Position numbers and translations under genes: made by a program
Shown here: positions 21,753 through 30,070 of the stretch, one piece after another
Layout: the number at the start of each line of letters is the position of its first letter
Numbering within the stretch: position 1 is the stretch's first letter
Virus record (IMG/VR): IMGVR_UViG_3300048919_000058
Location: 1 to 47,112 of that record
Strand: one strand, 5' to 3'
Source of the DNA: a virus
Length of the DNA stretch: 47,112 nucleotides
Notes under the pieces: generated by a model
What the model was told of the DNA's origin: nothing
The model's database searches: none
Seen by the model: only the letters and a program-made list of their open reading frames with translations

Positions 21753-22046
21753 TTAATTGCACGACCTTTCTGAAAGCGCATCCCACCAAATACCAGACAG
21801 ACAATACCCTCACCTTATCCGCTGTGGCTACGGTGCCGGTGCGCTTTGCAAAAAAGAAAACCCAGCGCTTGGCTGGGCTTCGTGAAGATGGGTGGCAAGA
21901 GACTGCGCTAACAGCCTCTTGCCTGATTTGCTCATGCCTTTAGTCACGAACAAACCACGTTACCGCAAAATGTATCCTGGATTTGTTCACTCAACAACCA
22001 CGTTAATTCCTATTTTGAACAGATCCCCGAACTCTGGGGGTGAGAC
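21753..22046 (+). other. Non-coding late leader before lysis genes
   Basis: 294 bases with no convincing frame. It holds a GCCCAGCC-type hairpin (CCCAG at 21870-21890 region pairing CTGGG) without a T tract, and two copies of ACCACGTTA (~21955 and ~21999). This may be leader RNA spanned by Q-modified polymerase. Confidence 0.4.
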
Positions 22047-22319
22047 ATGAAGATGGATGAGAGATACAGCAATGCTTCCTACGGTAGCGCTGGTCTTGCA
22101 GCTTTCTTCGCCAGCCTGTCTTTGCAGGATTGGGGCTTCATTATCGGCGTCGCATTCAGTATCACCCTCGGCGTGCTTACCTACCGGCTCAATAAACGTG
22201 AGCAGATGAAGCGAACGAAGATCCTGCAGGACATCCTAAACAAAACAGACACAGACAATCCCTCAGCTACCGCCAGAGTGATTGCTGAGCTCGGGCAAAA
22301 AGCTCCGAAGGAACTCTGA
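22047..22319 (+). CDS. Class II holin, phage 21 pinholin type
   Basis: 90 aa. Two segments: a weak Gly/Ser/Ala-rich helix (YGSAGLAAFFASLSL, ~12-26) that could leave the membrane like the SAR-type TM1 of S21, and a firm helix (WGFIIGVAFSITLGVLTY). It starts MKMDE: ATG at 22047 and 22053, a dual-start pattern like S21 (MKSM), where the longer form delays lysis. The basic C-tail (NKREQMKRTK) is cytoplasmic. Paired with a SAR endolysin as expected. Confidence 0.8.
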   Translation: MKMDERYSNASYGSAGLAAFFASLSLQDWGFIIGVAFSITLGVLTYRLNKREQMKRTKILQDILNKTDTDNPSATARVIAELGQKAPKEL

Positions 22320-22813
22320 TGGATAGTGCGCTCAGAAATAAAATAGCTGGCGCAATTGGTGCTGGCGCAATCGCGATTGCCACAGCAATGCTTTCCGGAA
22401 AGGGAGGGCTTGAGGGAAGGGAATACTTCGCCTACAAAGATGTCGCTGGCGTTCTCACCGTTTGTGATGGCCACACGGGAAAAGACATCATCCCTGGCAA
22501 GCGATACACAGACAAAGAATGCGATGCGATTACGAAGAGCGATCTGACTCGCATAGCAAGACAAGTAGACCCGGCGATCAAAGTTCCCACCACTGAAACG
22601 CAACGCGCCGCCATTTACTCCTTTGCCTATAACGTCGGAGCAATCGCCGCCATAAACTCAACGCTCATGAAGAAACTCAACGCCAAAGACTATTCTGGTG
22701 CGTGTGATGAGCTGAAGCGATGGGTATTTGCAGGTGGTCAAAAGTGGAAAGGCTTGATTAACCGCCGCGATGTTGAATACCAGGTTTGCACATGGAGCCA
22801 GAAGAATGCTTAA
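22319..22813 (+). CDS. SAR endolysin, phage 21 R type lysozyme
   Basis: 164 aa. The N-terminal Gly/Ala-rich segment (IAGAIGAGAIAIATAML, 9-25) is a signal-arrest-release anchor that exports the enzyme and releases it on membrane collapse. Catalytic triad E32, D41, T47 has the strict E-8-D-5-T spacing (LEGREYFAYKD). It cleaves peptidoglycan glycan strands. Close to R21, with WKGLINRRDVE near the end. Confidence 0.95.
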   Translation: MDSALRNKIAGAIGAGAIAIATAMLSGKGGLEGREYFAYKDVAGVLTVCDGHTGKDIIPGKRYTDKECDAITKSDLTRIARQVDPAIKVPTTETQRAAIYSFAYNVGAIAAINSTLMKKLNAKDYSGACDELKRWVFAGGQKWKGLINRRDVEYQVCTWSQKNA

Positions 22814-23222
22814 GAAGTGGCCTATAGGCGAGATCATCACCATAGCAGCAATAGTCATCGTGATTCTTCTGACGCTTCGCCTTGCCTCAGATAACAAAAA
22901 GCTCAGTGAAGATAACGGGCGAATGTCAGAACAGATTAAAGATATCGGGCAGAAGAACGAAGGGCTGGCTAACTCGATTGACGGGCTGGTAGAGCAGATC
23001 GGAGTAATGAACAAGATAGTGGCAACTGAAGCGCGTCGACGTGCTGCAGCTGAAATGAAAGCCCAGAAACTGCAAGAAGAGGTGAAGGATGCGCTCAAAG
23101 GCAATGCATGTGCTGTTGAGTATATCCCTGCTAATGCTGTTATCGGGGTGCGCAAAGCAGCAGATAGTGCGCGAGGCCATAAAGGTAAAAAATCCTCCGA
23201 TACCCGCAAATCTACTGATTGA
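22806..23222 (+). CDS. Rz: i-spanin Rz
   Basis: 138 aa from ATG 22806 (MLKKWPIGEIITIAAIVIVI). An N-in inner-membrane anchor at ~7-26 is followed by a periplasmic coiled coil (DNKKLSEDNGRMSEQIKDI). It links with Rz1 to fuse inner and outer membranes at the end of lysis. An in-frame ATG at 22770 would add 12 residues inside the endolysin; the later start puts the membrane anchor at the N-terminus. Confidence 0.9.
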   Translation: MLKKWPIGEIITIAAIVIVILLTLRLASDNKKLSEDNGRMSEQIKDIGQKNEGLANSIDGLVEQIGVMNKIVATEARRRAAAEMKAQKLQEEVKDALKGNACAVEYIPANAVIGVRKAADSARGHKGKKSSDTRKSTD

Positions 23223-23379
23223 TTGCGTGGTGCCAGAAGTGCCAGAACAAATGACATTCGGAGACAGCCTGCAGCTCAACGTTGCGCTACTGCTTTCGAT
23301 TGAGAACTGCAACGGCCAACTTGAAGCTATTCGTGAAATAGAATCCTCCCGACAAGGACAGATTGCTCAACCCCAATAA
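23089..23379 (+). CDS. Rz1: o-spanin Rz1
   Basis: 96-aa lipoprotein whose first 134 bp lie inside Rz in another frame. Signal MRSKAMHVLLSISLLMLLSG ends in lipobox LLSGC, C21 being lipidated. The mature chain has NPPIPANLLIDC. It is longer than lambda Rz1 (60 aa) and extends well past the Rz stop, an overlapped rather than fully embedded arrangement. Confidence 0.9.
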   Translation: MRSKAMHVLLSISLLMLLSGCAKQQIVREAIKVKNPPIPANLLIDCVVPEVPEQMTFGDSLQLNVALLLSIENCNGQLEAIREIESSRQGQIAQPQ

Positions 23380-23467
23380 GGCGGTGGTCACAATCTTGCT
23401 GACGGGTAAGCCGTAAGTAACAAATCACTACTGAGAAGCAGAGAAACCGTTGCGCTAAGGAGAGAGT

Positions 23468-23971
23468 ATGTCGCTTTATCCATTTGGTAGCGTGCCAGGG
23501 CCGCAAGGCGTACCAGGTCCTGCGTCATCAACAAGGCAGAAATCAGAATGCTACTTTTCAGGGCTTAGCCTAGTCATCCCAACAACACCGACCAATCTGA
23601 TTAACCTGATTAAAGCTCTCTCACATACAGGCAACCTGTCGCCGTTCTTCAACACGACAACAAACAAGTTCAACGTCTTCAACGTGAATGCCACCTGTAC
23701 GTTTAAGGTGAACGTTATTGGCGCATGGAGCGGATCTTCTACCAACCGCAGCATGACCATCGACTTTCCACAGACGAACGGTAACACGCTGAGTAAAACG
23801 CGTGATGCTCAGGTAACGGTGGATGCGCTGTCATTTCCGACATTCTTCAGCGTCGACAAAGATGGCAACCTGGCGACTAACGGCAGTGACATCACAATCG
23901 TATCGAACGGTGCAACGTTCACGGCCACAGCGATTCTTCTCGTAGCTGAACAGATGGTTCCTAACCCTTAA
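23468..23971 (+). CDS. Virion decoration/fibre protein with collagen-like motif
   Basis: 167 aa. The N-terminus has a short collagen-like run (GPQGVPGPA, residues 11-19), then a Thr/Asn-rich beta domain (TFKVNVIGAWSGSSTNRSMT). This suggests a trimeric surface protein on head or tail. AAGGAGAGAGT before ATG. It heads a four-gene set between lysis and terminase genes. Receptor or host function not visible. Confidence 0.6.
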   Translation: MSLYPFGSVPGPQGVPGPASSTRQKSECYFSGLSLVIPTTPTNLINLIKALSHTGNLSPFFNTTTNKFNVFNVNATCTFKVNVIGAWSGSSTNRSMTIDFPQTNGNTLSKTRDAQVTVDALSFPTFFSVDKDGNLATNGSDITIVSNGATFTATAILLVAEQMVPNP

Positions 23972-23979
23972 GGTGAAAC

Positions 23980-24228
23980 ATGCAATTACTAAACGTACCC
24001 GCACCTAAAGGCGTGTGGACTCAGGTTTACGATGGAACCGCAGAGGCAACCATCGCTATCTCTGGTACTGAGGCATATATCTGCCAGTCAACATCAGCAC
24101 CGGGAAACCTCATTGGTCTCCCATTTAGCGGATCCTCTTTGACTCAGTACATTTACCACGCCTCTTCTGGCACCCCTGTATACGTCAAGCCACTTAACGC
24201 TGACGCAATCATTATCGTTAACGCATAG
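23980..24228 (+). CDS. Small beta-rich virion-associated protein
   Basis: 82 aa (MQLLNVPAPKGVWTQVYDGT), strand-rich, no charge clusters, ending IIIVNA. Resembles small head-decoration or stabilising proteins in form only. GGTGAAAC precedes the ATG, a spacer repeated before the next gene, indicating a series. Confidence 0.55.
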   Translation: MQLLNVPAPKGVWTQVYDGTAEATIAISGTEAYICQSTSAPGNLIGLPFSGSSLTQYIYHASSGTPVYVKPLNADAIIIVNA

Positions 24229-24236
24229 GTGAAATC

Positions 24237-24440
24237 ATGCCAGCAATCGTAGTCGCTCAGTCGGGCGAATCAGTAAGCGTAGCAAAAGCATCAGAAGCCC
24301 CAGTGGCAGCAACAACCTCCACTGCAGGCACAGTTAAGCAGATGACATTCACTGCTCAGTTAACAGCAGCGCCAACTCAGGCTGACTTCAACTCACTGCT
24401 GACCAAGCTGATCGCCGCAGGTCACATGGCATCAAGCTGA
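24237..24440 (+). CDS. Head-fibre-like small protein
   Basis: 67 aa, Ala/Thr/Ser-rich (AKASEAPVAATTSTAGTVKQ), the tail LTAAPTQADFNSLLTKLIAA being a helix. Composition fits short head-fibre or attachment proteins found beside terminase genes. Ribosome site GGTGAAAT. Confidence 0.5.
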   Translation: MPAIVVAQSGESVSVAKASEAPVAATTSTAGTVKQMTFTAQLTAAPTQADFNSLLTKLIAAGHMASS

Positions 24441-24448
24441 GGTGAGAA

Positions 24449-24634
24449 ATGGCGAAAATTAATAAATTCCTGATTTCCGTTCACCAGGATGGATTTAGTT
24501 GGGAAAACTTTGAGTCGAAGGTTGAGCCGGCGATTAAAGATGGGTTTCTGACAGTGAAACTCACAAATGGCATACGCAGCTATAACCTGCAGAAGGTCAA
24601 TCAGTACACAGTCCAATACGAAACTGAAGAGTAA
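24449..24634 (+). CDS. Hypothetical small protein
   Basis: 61 aa (MAKINKFLISVHQDGFSWEN), small alpha/beta fold likely. GAGGTGAGAA before ATG. Six bases separate it from the terminase small subunit. Unknown function. Confidence 0.55.
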   Translation: MAKINKFLISVHQDGFSWENFESKVEPAIKDGFLTVKLTNGIRSYNLQKVNQYTVQYETEE

Positions 24635-24639
24635 ATAAC

Positions 24640-25242
24640 ATGGCAACTCCGGATTGGGAGGCCATCGAGTCGGCTTACCGTGCCGGGGTGTTGAGCCTCA
24701 GAGAGATAGCATCGCAGCATGGCATAAGTGAAGGTGCCATACGTAAGCGTGCAAAGAGAGATGACTGGTCAAGAGACATCTCTGCAAAAGTAAAAGAAAG
24801 AGCAGATGATCTGGTACGCAAGGCGGAGGTACGCAAGCAGGTACGCGCTGAATCAGCGCTCTCTGAACGCGTACTGATAGAGTCAACTGCCGAAGCAATT
24901 GCTAATGTCAGGATGGAGCATCGCGGAGATATCAGAAGGGCAAGAGAGTTAGCAAACCTGCTGTTTGAAGAGCTGTCTGTCGATTGCACTGATATTGAGA
25001 TGATGAAAAAGCTTGGCGAGTTTATGTTCGACCCTGATGAGAAGACGGGCCGTGACAAGCTTAATGAGATTTACCAAAAGACAATCAGTCTGCCTTCTCG
25101 CGTCAAATCCATGAAAGACCTTAGCGACACCCTCAAGACATTAATCGGCCTTGAGCGTGAGGCTTACAGCATCAAAGAGGATGAGCCTTCAAGCGTCAAC
25201 AAAGGAACCAGCCTCAATGACTTCTACAACACCAACTCTTAA
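24640..25242 (+). CDS. Terminase small subunit
   Basis: 200 aa. An N-terminal helix-turn-helix (LSLREIASQHGISEGAIRKR, residues 17-36) for pac/cos recognition, a long central helical oligomerisation part (DDLVRKAEVRKQVRAESALS) and a C-tail for the large subunit. Overlaps the TerL start by 26 bp. Confidence 0.85.
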   Translation: MATPDWEAIESAYRAGVLSLREIASQHGISEGAIRKRAKRDDWSRDISAKVKERADDLVRKAEVRKQVRAESALSERVLIESTAEAIANVRMEHRGDIRRARELANLLFEELSVDCTDIEMMKKLGEFMFDPDEKTGRDKLNEIYQKTISLPSRVKSMKDLSDTLKTLIGLEREAYSIKEDEPSSVNKGTSLNDFYNTNS

Positions 25243-26590
25243 CCCTGTGTTACGTGACTTCTGGACTACACAATCACGCAACAAGATTTTGTACGGCGGT
25301 CGGGCAAGCTCGAAGTCATGGGATGCGGCAGGATTTGCTATCTACCTGGCAAACAATTACAAACTGCGCTTCCTTTGTGCTCGTCAGATACAAAACAAGA
25401 TCGCCGAGTCGGTCTACGCGTTGCTGAAGATTCAGATTGAGCGCTTTGGCTTGCAGTCTCGTTTTCGCGTGCTGAAGGACAAAATAGTTAATCGTGTTAC
25501 CGGCACAGAGTTCATCTTCTACGGCCTGAAGAATAGCGTTGATGAGATAAAGTCGCTTGAGAGTATCGACGTACTCTGGCTGGAAGAAGCGCACGCCCTG
25601 ACTGAAGAGCAATGGGAGATACTGGAGCCAACCATTCGTAAAGAAGGCTCTGAGTGCTGGTTTATATTCAACCCCAATCTCTACACCGATTTCGTCTATC
25701 AGAACTTCATTGTTAACCCACCACCAAGAACGCTGGTTCGCAAGATTAACTTTGATGAAAACCCTTTCTTATCGAAGACCATGCTTGAAGTCATCGATGC
25801 GGCGAAAGAGCGAGATGAAGAGGCATTTGAGCATGTCTATCTTGGTGTGCCACGTTCCGATGATGATGCGACAGTAATTAAACGCTCCTGGATAGAGGCA
25901 TCCATTGATGCGCACATAAAGCTAGGATTCGAGCCAGAAGGCATGAAACGCATCGGGTTCGACGTTGCTGATGATGGTGAGGATAAGTGCGCAATGGTTT
26001 ATGCGCATGGCTCTGTGGCTTTCTGGTGCGATGAATGGTCAGCAAAAGAGGATGAGCTAAGTAAGTCATGCTCTCGCGTGTATGGTGAGGCGCTTAAGCG
26101 TGATGCTCACATTACCTATGACTCCATTGGGGTAGGTGCATTTGCTGGAAGCAAGTTCGGTGAGATTAACGCTGAGCGTAAAACCAGAATCCAGTATGCG
26201 AAGTTCAACGCTGGCGACTCAGTGCATAACCCTGAAAAGCTCTACGTTGAGAAGATAACCAACAAGGATTACTTCTCAAACATCAAAGCTCAGTCGTGGT
26301 GGAGTCTTGCCGACCGGTTCAGAAACACATTCAACGCCATCAAGCGCGGTGAGCCTTTCAAGCCAGAGAAGATGATCAGCATTTCCTCTGACATGCCATA
26401 CCTCGAAAAGCTGAAGACTGAACTCAGCACTCCCAAGCGCGACTTCGACAATAACGGACGCGTAAAGGTTGAGAGCAAAAAAGACCTGGCTAAGCGCGAG
26501 ATAAAGTCGCCAAACCTGGCTGATGCTTTCGTCATGGCTTACGCACCAATTAACCGCTCACTTCTCGTTGGCAAAAACTCAGGCTGGTAA
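25217..26590 (+). CDS. Terminase large subunit
   Basis: 457 aa from ATG 25217 (MTSTTPTLNPVLRDFWTTQS); the frame is open to 25151 but that part lies in terS. ATPase: Walker A-type GGRASSKS (27-34) and Walker B VLWLEEAHAL. Nuclease domain: FDVADDGEDKCAMV, TYDSIGVGAF and LADAFVMAY provide the metal-binding acids. PBSX-type family. It pumps DNA into proheads; headful or cos mode cannot be told here. Confidence 0.95.
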   Translation: MTSTTPTLNPVLRDFWTTQSRNKILYGGRASSKSWDAAGFAIYLANNYKLRFLCARQIQNKIAESVYALLKIQIERFGLQSRFRVLKDKIVNRVTGTEFIFYGLKNSVDEIKSLESIDVLWLEEAHALTEEQWEILEPTIRKEGSECWFIFNPNLYTDFVYQNFIVNPPPRTLVRKINFDENPFLSKTMLEVIDAAKERDEEAFEHVYLGVPRSDDDATVIKRSWIEASIDAHIKLGFEPEGMKRIGFDVADDGEDKCAMVYAHGSVAFWCDEWSAKEDELSKSCSRVYGEALKRDAHITYDSIGVGAFAGSKFGEINAERKTRIQYAKFNAGDSVHNPEKLYVEKITNKDYFSNIKAQSWWSLADRFRNTFNAIKRGEPFKPEKMISISSDMPYLEKLKTELSTPKRDFDNNGRVKVESKKDLAKREIKSPNLADAFVMAYAPINRSLLVGKNSGW

Positions 26591-26591
26591 C

Positions 26592-28079
26592 ATGTCAAAA
26601 CGAAACACAAGCGCAGCACAGAAGCCGCGCAAGCTTGCTGTGGGCCAGTCATGGGCATCTGACAGCGAGTATCAAAAGCAAAAGATAGACAAGCACTTTG
26701 CGGGTCTGAAGCATGCTGCATATAAGCCACCAAAAGGCGTTGTTCCGGACACAGTGGTAGTAGGTGACAGCGTAGACTACGGCATGCTGAACAGCGTGTT
26801 TGTCTCGTCAGATTCTGTATTCATGGGCTATCCATTGCTGGCTACCCTGGCGCAGAAATCAGAGAACCGCGTAGCATGCGAGCAGTCAGTGAATGAGGTA
26901 TTCCGCAAAGGCTTCAAGGTTAAGTCCAACGACACCAAGAATGACCGCTCAGACATCATCGGCCAGCTTGAGGACGCGTTTGAGAAGTACGCGGTAGAGA
27001 AACACCTTAAGCTGCTCGGATTCAACGCCGAGGCGTTTGGCAACTCATTCCTGTTTGTGAAAATGAAGGGTGATGAGAACGAGCGCGATAAAGAGCTTCT
27101 GCTTGACCCGACGAAGATTAAGAAAGGCGATCTGGAAGGGTTCCGCGTTATTGAACCAATGTGGACATATCCACAGGCATACAACGCAATCGACCCCATC
27201 AGCCCTGAGTTCTTCGTGCCACAGCAATGGTATGTGATGGGGCGCATCGTAAGCGCTAGCCGCATGAAGTCCCTGGTGCTGTATTCGGTGCCGGACATGC
27301 TGAAGCCATCGTATAACTTTGGCGGCCTGTCACTGATTCAGATGATGCTTCCCTATGTAACGAACTGGGAGAGCGTGCGCGACGACATCCCGAGAATCAT
27401 TACTACCTTCAGGACGTATATCTGGTCTACGGATATGGAAACGTATCTGCAGGACCGCAATGAGTTCGACAAGCGTCTCGATACTCTGGTTTACGGAAAG
27501 GATAACCACGGAGTTCTGGCAATCGATAAGAGCCAGGAAACTCTGGAGCAGATGAACACTACGCTTACAGGGCTTCAGGAGTTACAGGCCGAGATGCTGA
27601 GGCTTATCTGCGTACCTTCACGTCTTAGTGTCACAAGCCTTACAGGAAGCCAGCCAAGCGGCATGAACGCCAGTGGTGAGGGTGAGAGGGAATCACAGCA
27701 CGAGAACATCTCCAACAAGCAGAAGAATAGCTACAAGCCGGTGCTTGACTGGGTGCTGAAAATCCTCTGCCTGAATGAGTTTGGGGAGTTCTATGAAGAC
27801 CTGTATATCGACTTCAACCCTCTGGATGAACTGAGCGACCTGGAAATTGCCGATATCAACAACAAGAAGGCTGATACCTACGTCAAGCTGATTGATGCTG
27901 AGGTGGTAACGCCTGAGCAGGTTTGCAAGGTGATTGCAGCTGATGATGATTCGGAGTTCAACGGCATTAAGTATGAGGTCGTGAGCATTTACCCTGAGGA
28001 CGAGACTGATGAAGATAAAGACCCTTCGTCGGGTTCGCTACAACGCGACGATAGCAAATCAATACGCGATGTCGCTTAA
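26592..28079 (+). CDS. Portal protein (DUF1073 type)
   Basis: 495 aa from ATG 26592 (MSKRNTSAAQKPRKLAVGQS). A dodecameric portal vertex protein: VGDSVDYGMLNSVFVSSDSV, AEAFGNSFLFVKMKGDENER and LTSLTGSQPSGMNASGEGER-type stretches are typical of DUF1073 portals. It ends in an acidic tail (YPEDETDEDKDPSSG) overlapping the head morphogenesis gene by 71 bp. Confidence 0.9.
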   Translation: MSKRNTSAAQKPRKLAVGQSWASDSEYQKQKIDKHFAGLKHAAYKPPKGVVPDTVVVGDSVDYGMLNSVFVSSDSVFMGYPLLATLAQKSENRVACEQSVNEVFRKGFKVKSNDTKNDRSDIIGQLEDAFEKYAVEKHLKLLGFNAEAFGNSFLFVKMKGDENERDKELLLDPTKIKKGDLEGFRVIEPMWTYPQAYNAIDPISPEFFVPQQWYVMGRIVSASRMKSLVLYSVPDMLKPSYNFGGLSLIQMMLPYVTNWESVRDDIPRIITTFRTYIWSTDMETYLQDRNEFDKRLDTLVYGKDNHGVLAIDKSQETLEQMNTTLTGLQELQAEMLRLICVPSRLSVTSLTGSQPSGMNASGEGERESQHENISNKQKNSYKPVLDWVLKILCLNEFGEFYEDLYIDFNPLDELSDLEIADINNKKADTYVKLIDAEVVTPEQVCKVIAADDDSEFNGIKYEVVSIYPEDETDEDKDPSSGSLQRDDSKSIRDVA

Positions 28080-28776
28080 AGGTCTCATCTCGGAAATGGT
28101 CAAGAGTGCTGACTATTGGGCACGAGCCCAGTACAACGCACATCAGTCAGGCGAGCGTGGCATGAATGATATCGCCGACCGCCTTATTGACCTCAGGGAG
28201 CGATGGGTAGCCACGTTCTCAGATGCGGCCGTAACAATCGCACCTAAGTTTGTGAATGCGGTAGACAGCACAGCGACAAAATCACTCAAACGCTCAATCG
28301 GTGAAAAAGACCTGCCAAAGGTTAAATTCACAATGACCCCTGAGATGAAGCAGGCTGTTGATGGCATCGTTGCAGAAAACATCAACCTGATTAAATCCAT
28401 CCCTGAGAAGTATTTCACACAGGTGCAGACAATCACTCTCCAGTCGATCACCAGAGGTCGCGACCTGCAGTACATGACCGAAGAGCTACAGAAACAATTC
28501 GGCGTGACGAGGCGCAGGGCAGAGCGCATTGCTATCGACCAGAACAACAAAGTCACGGCAGAGTTGGCTAAGGTCAGGCAGCAATCGCTGGGCATCACCA
28601 AAGGCATCTGGATGCATTCAGGTGGTGGCAGTCATCCCCGGCCCAAGCATGTGAAGGCGAACGGTCAGGAGTTCGACCTGGATAAAGGATTGCCGGTTGG
28701 TGATAGCGGTGAATACGTTCTGCCGGGGCAAGAGATAAATTGCGGTTGTAGCTGGAAGCCGGTGCTTCCGTTCTAA
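28009..28776 (+). CDS. Head morphogenesis protein (SPP1 gp7 type)
   Basis: 255 aa, start ATG 28009 behind GAGGACGAG inside the portal gene. N-terminal helical part; C-terminal gp7 module with QFGVTRRRAERIAIDQNNKV and HVKANGQEFDLDKGL ... EINCGCSWKPV, the usual end motif. Minor head protein linked to portal and DNA ejection in SPP1. Confidence 0.88.
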   Translation: MKIKTLRRVRYNATIANQYAMSLKGLISEMVKSADYWARAQYNAHQSGERGMNDIADRLIDLRERWVATFSDAAVTIAPKFVNAVDSTATKSLKRSIGEKDLPKVKFTMTPEMKQAVDGIVAENINLIKSIPEKYFTQVQTITLQSITRGRDLQYMTEELQKQFGVTRRRAERIAIDQNNKVTAELAKVRQQSLGITKGIWMHSGGGSHPRPKHVKANGQEFDLDKGLPVGDSGEYVLPGQEINCGCSWKPVLPF

Positions 28777-28782
28777 AACAAC

Positions 28783-28806
28783 AGGTCGCCAAGGCGGCCT
28801 TTTTTA
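28783..28806 (+). terminator. Rho-independent terminator in the head operon
   Basis: GGTCGC-CAAG-GCGGCC with one G-T pair, then six T. It lies 8 bases after the head morphogenesis gene. Q-modified polymerase is expected to read through, so it may tune unmodified transcripts only. Confidence 0.75.
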
Positions 28807-28828
28807 TTGCCTGAAGAAAGGTAAATCC

Positions 28829-30058
28829 ATGCCAGTACATCAGAAAGATGGCAAATGGTACTGGGGTAGCAAAGGCCCGTTTGTGTCTAAAGAGAAAGCT
28901 GAAGAAGTAGAGCGAGCGGCATACGCCAATGGCTACCGAGGCGACTCCTACGACATGGGCTCATCAGTTCGCACGTATGACGATTACGGGCGGATGAACA
29001 TCACCCAGTGCAACATCAGCAAAGAATGTGTGAGCCCTTACAGGGGCTCAAGTTTGCCGGGATGGAGAGATTTAGGGCTCAACCCTGAGCGCCTCTATTA
29101 CATCTACCGCCCTGCAGAAGAACTTATCCGCGCCGCTGACTCGTTCAACAACGTGCCAGTGACCATTGAGCACCCAAACCAGTTAGACACGCCTGACACG
29201 CCTCAGGAGCGGGTAGGCACAACCGGGACAGATACGCGATTCGAATCCCCTTATCTCGTTACCAGCATGAAGCTGTGGGACAAGGCGGCAATCGAAGGAG
29301 TGGAGAATTCCACCCGCCGCGAGCTTTCCATCTTCCCATCATTCTTCGACCTGGATATGTCCCCAGGCGAGTTCATGGGTCAGGCGTATGACGGCGTTGC
29401 CAGAAACATTTCGGGTAACTCTGTCGCGCTGACCATTAAAGGCCGTGTTGGCGCTGAATGCGCCGTAGGCGATTCACAAGACCAAGAGGAAACTTTGATG
29501 GAAGGCTTGACCGACCTGATTAAAACCAAGTTTGCCACAGCATCCGATTCGGACGCTGATGAACTGGCAAAGGGCATTATGGAGCTTATGGCTCAGCATG
29601 AGCAGAGCGAAATCAATAAAGACAAGCCGGGTGATAACGACGACCCGGATAACGATAAACCAGGCGATAACGATGATCCGGAAAAGGACAAAGAAAAGCC
29701 TGGCGACAACGATGACCCAGAAAAAGAAAAGGATAAAGAGCCAATGGGTGATAGCGCCATTCGCGACCTGGTAGCCAAAGCCAAATCAGAAGCGCTGGCA
29801 GAAGCGCGTCGTGAGTTCTCAGCAACTCGTGAGGCCATGCGCACAGTTGAGCCAGTGTATGGGCATGTATCAGGCGACTCTGCAGATGACATCTACAAAG
29901 CAGTGCTGAAGCAGGAGAAGGTAAACATCGACGGTGTTCACCCATCAGCCTACAAAGCGCTGGTTCAGATGGCTATTCATGGCAAGACCAGCAAACAACC
30001 AGTCGGTGACTCTGCTGAGAAGCAGGCAAGCGCTGCTGACTTCAAAGAATATCTCTAA
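28829..30058 (+). CDS. DUF2213 prohead protease-scaffold protein
   Basis: 409 aa. Residues ~50-215 carry the DUF2213 protease-like domain (ITQCNISKECVSPYRGSSLP, VPVTIEHPNQLDT, VARNISGNSVALTIKGRVGA). From ~224 on it is scaffold-like: helical, charged, with three KPGDNDDP repeats (265-298) and an acidic linker. Protease and scaffold are commonly fused or nested in lambdoid and Mu-like heads; an internal start at 29498 is well placed for a separate scaffold. Confidence 0.85.
   Translation: MPVHQKDGKWYWGSKGPFVSKEKAEEVERAAYANGYRGDSYDMGSSVRTYDDYGRMNITQCNISKECVSPYRGSSLPGWRDLGLNPERLYYIYRPAEELIRAADSFNNVPVTIEHPNQLDTPDTPQERVGTTGTDTRFESPYLVTSMKLWDKAAIEGVENSTRRELSIFPSFFDLDMSPGEFMGQAYDGVARNISGNSVALTIKGRVGAECAVGDSQDQEETLMEGLTDLIKTKFATASDSDADELAKGIMELMAQHEQSEINKDKPGDNDDPDNDKPGDNDDPEKDKEKPGDNDDPEKEKDKEPMGDSAIRDLVAKAKSEALAEARREFSATREAMRTVEPVYGHVSGDSADDIYKAVLKQEKVNIDGVHPSAYKALVQMAIHGKTSKQPVGDSAEKQASAADFKEYL
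29498..30058 (+). CDS. Putative nested scaffold protein (in-frame internal start)
   Basis: ATG at 29498, codon 224 of the longer gene, follows AGAGGAAACTTTG with ideal spacing. It would give a 186-aa protein (MEGLTDLIKTKFATASDSDA) consisting only of the scaffold-like half, like lambda Nu3 within C. Inferred from the ribosome site and domain border. Confidence 0.5.
   Translation: MEGLTDLIKTKFATASDSDADELAKGIMELMAQHEQSEINKDKPGDNDDPDNDKPGDNDDPEKDKEKPGDNDDPEKEKDKEPMGDSAIRDLVAKAKSEALAEARREFSATREAMRTVEPVYGHVSGDSADDIYKAVLKQEKVNIDGVHPSAYKALVQMAIHGKTSKQPVGDSAEKQASAADFKEYL
29624..29723 (+). repeat. Acidic tandem repeat in the scaffold region
   Basis: Three copies of codons for KPGDNDDP separated by short K/E/D stretches; the DNA copies differ at third positions, so the peptide rather than DNA has been kept. 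Likely a flexible acidic linker. Confidence 0.7.
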
Positions 30059-30070
30059 GGGAAACCGAAA

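Noticed and set aside
21868-21890. CCCAG/CTGGG hairpin as a terminator
   Set aside because: No T tract follows; it lies in the leader before the holin, where late transcription must continue.
29624-29723. CRISPR-like or other DNA repeat array
   Set aside because: Repeats are coding (KPGDNDDP) and vary at third codon positions; no spacers.
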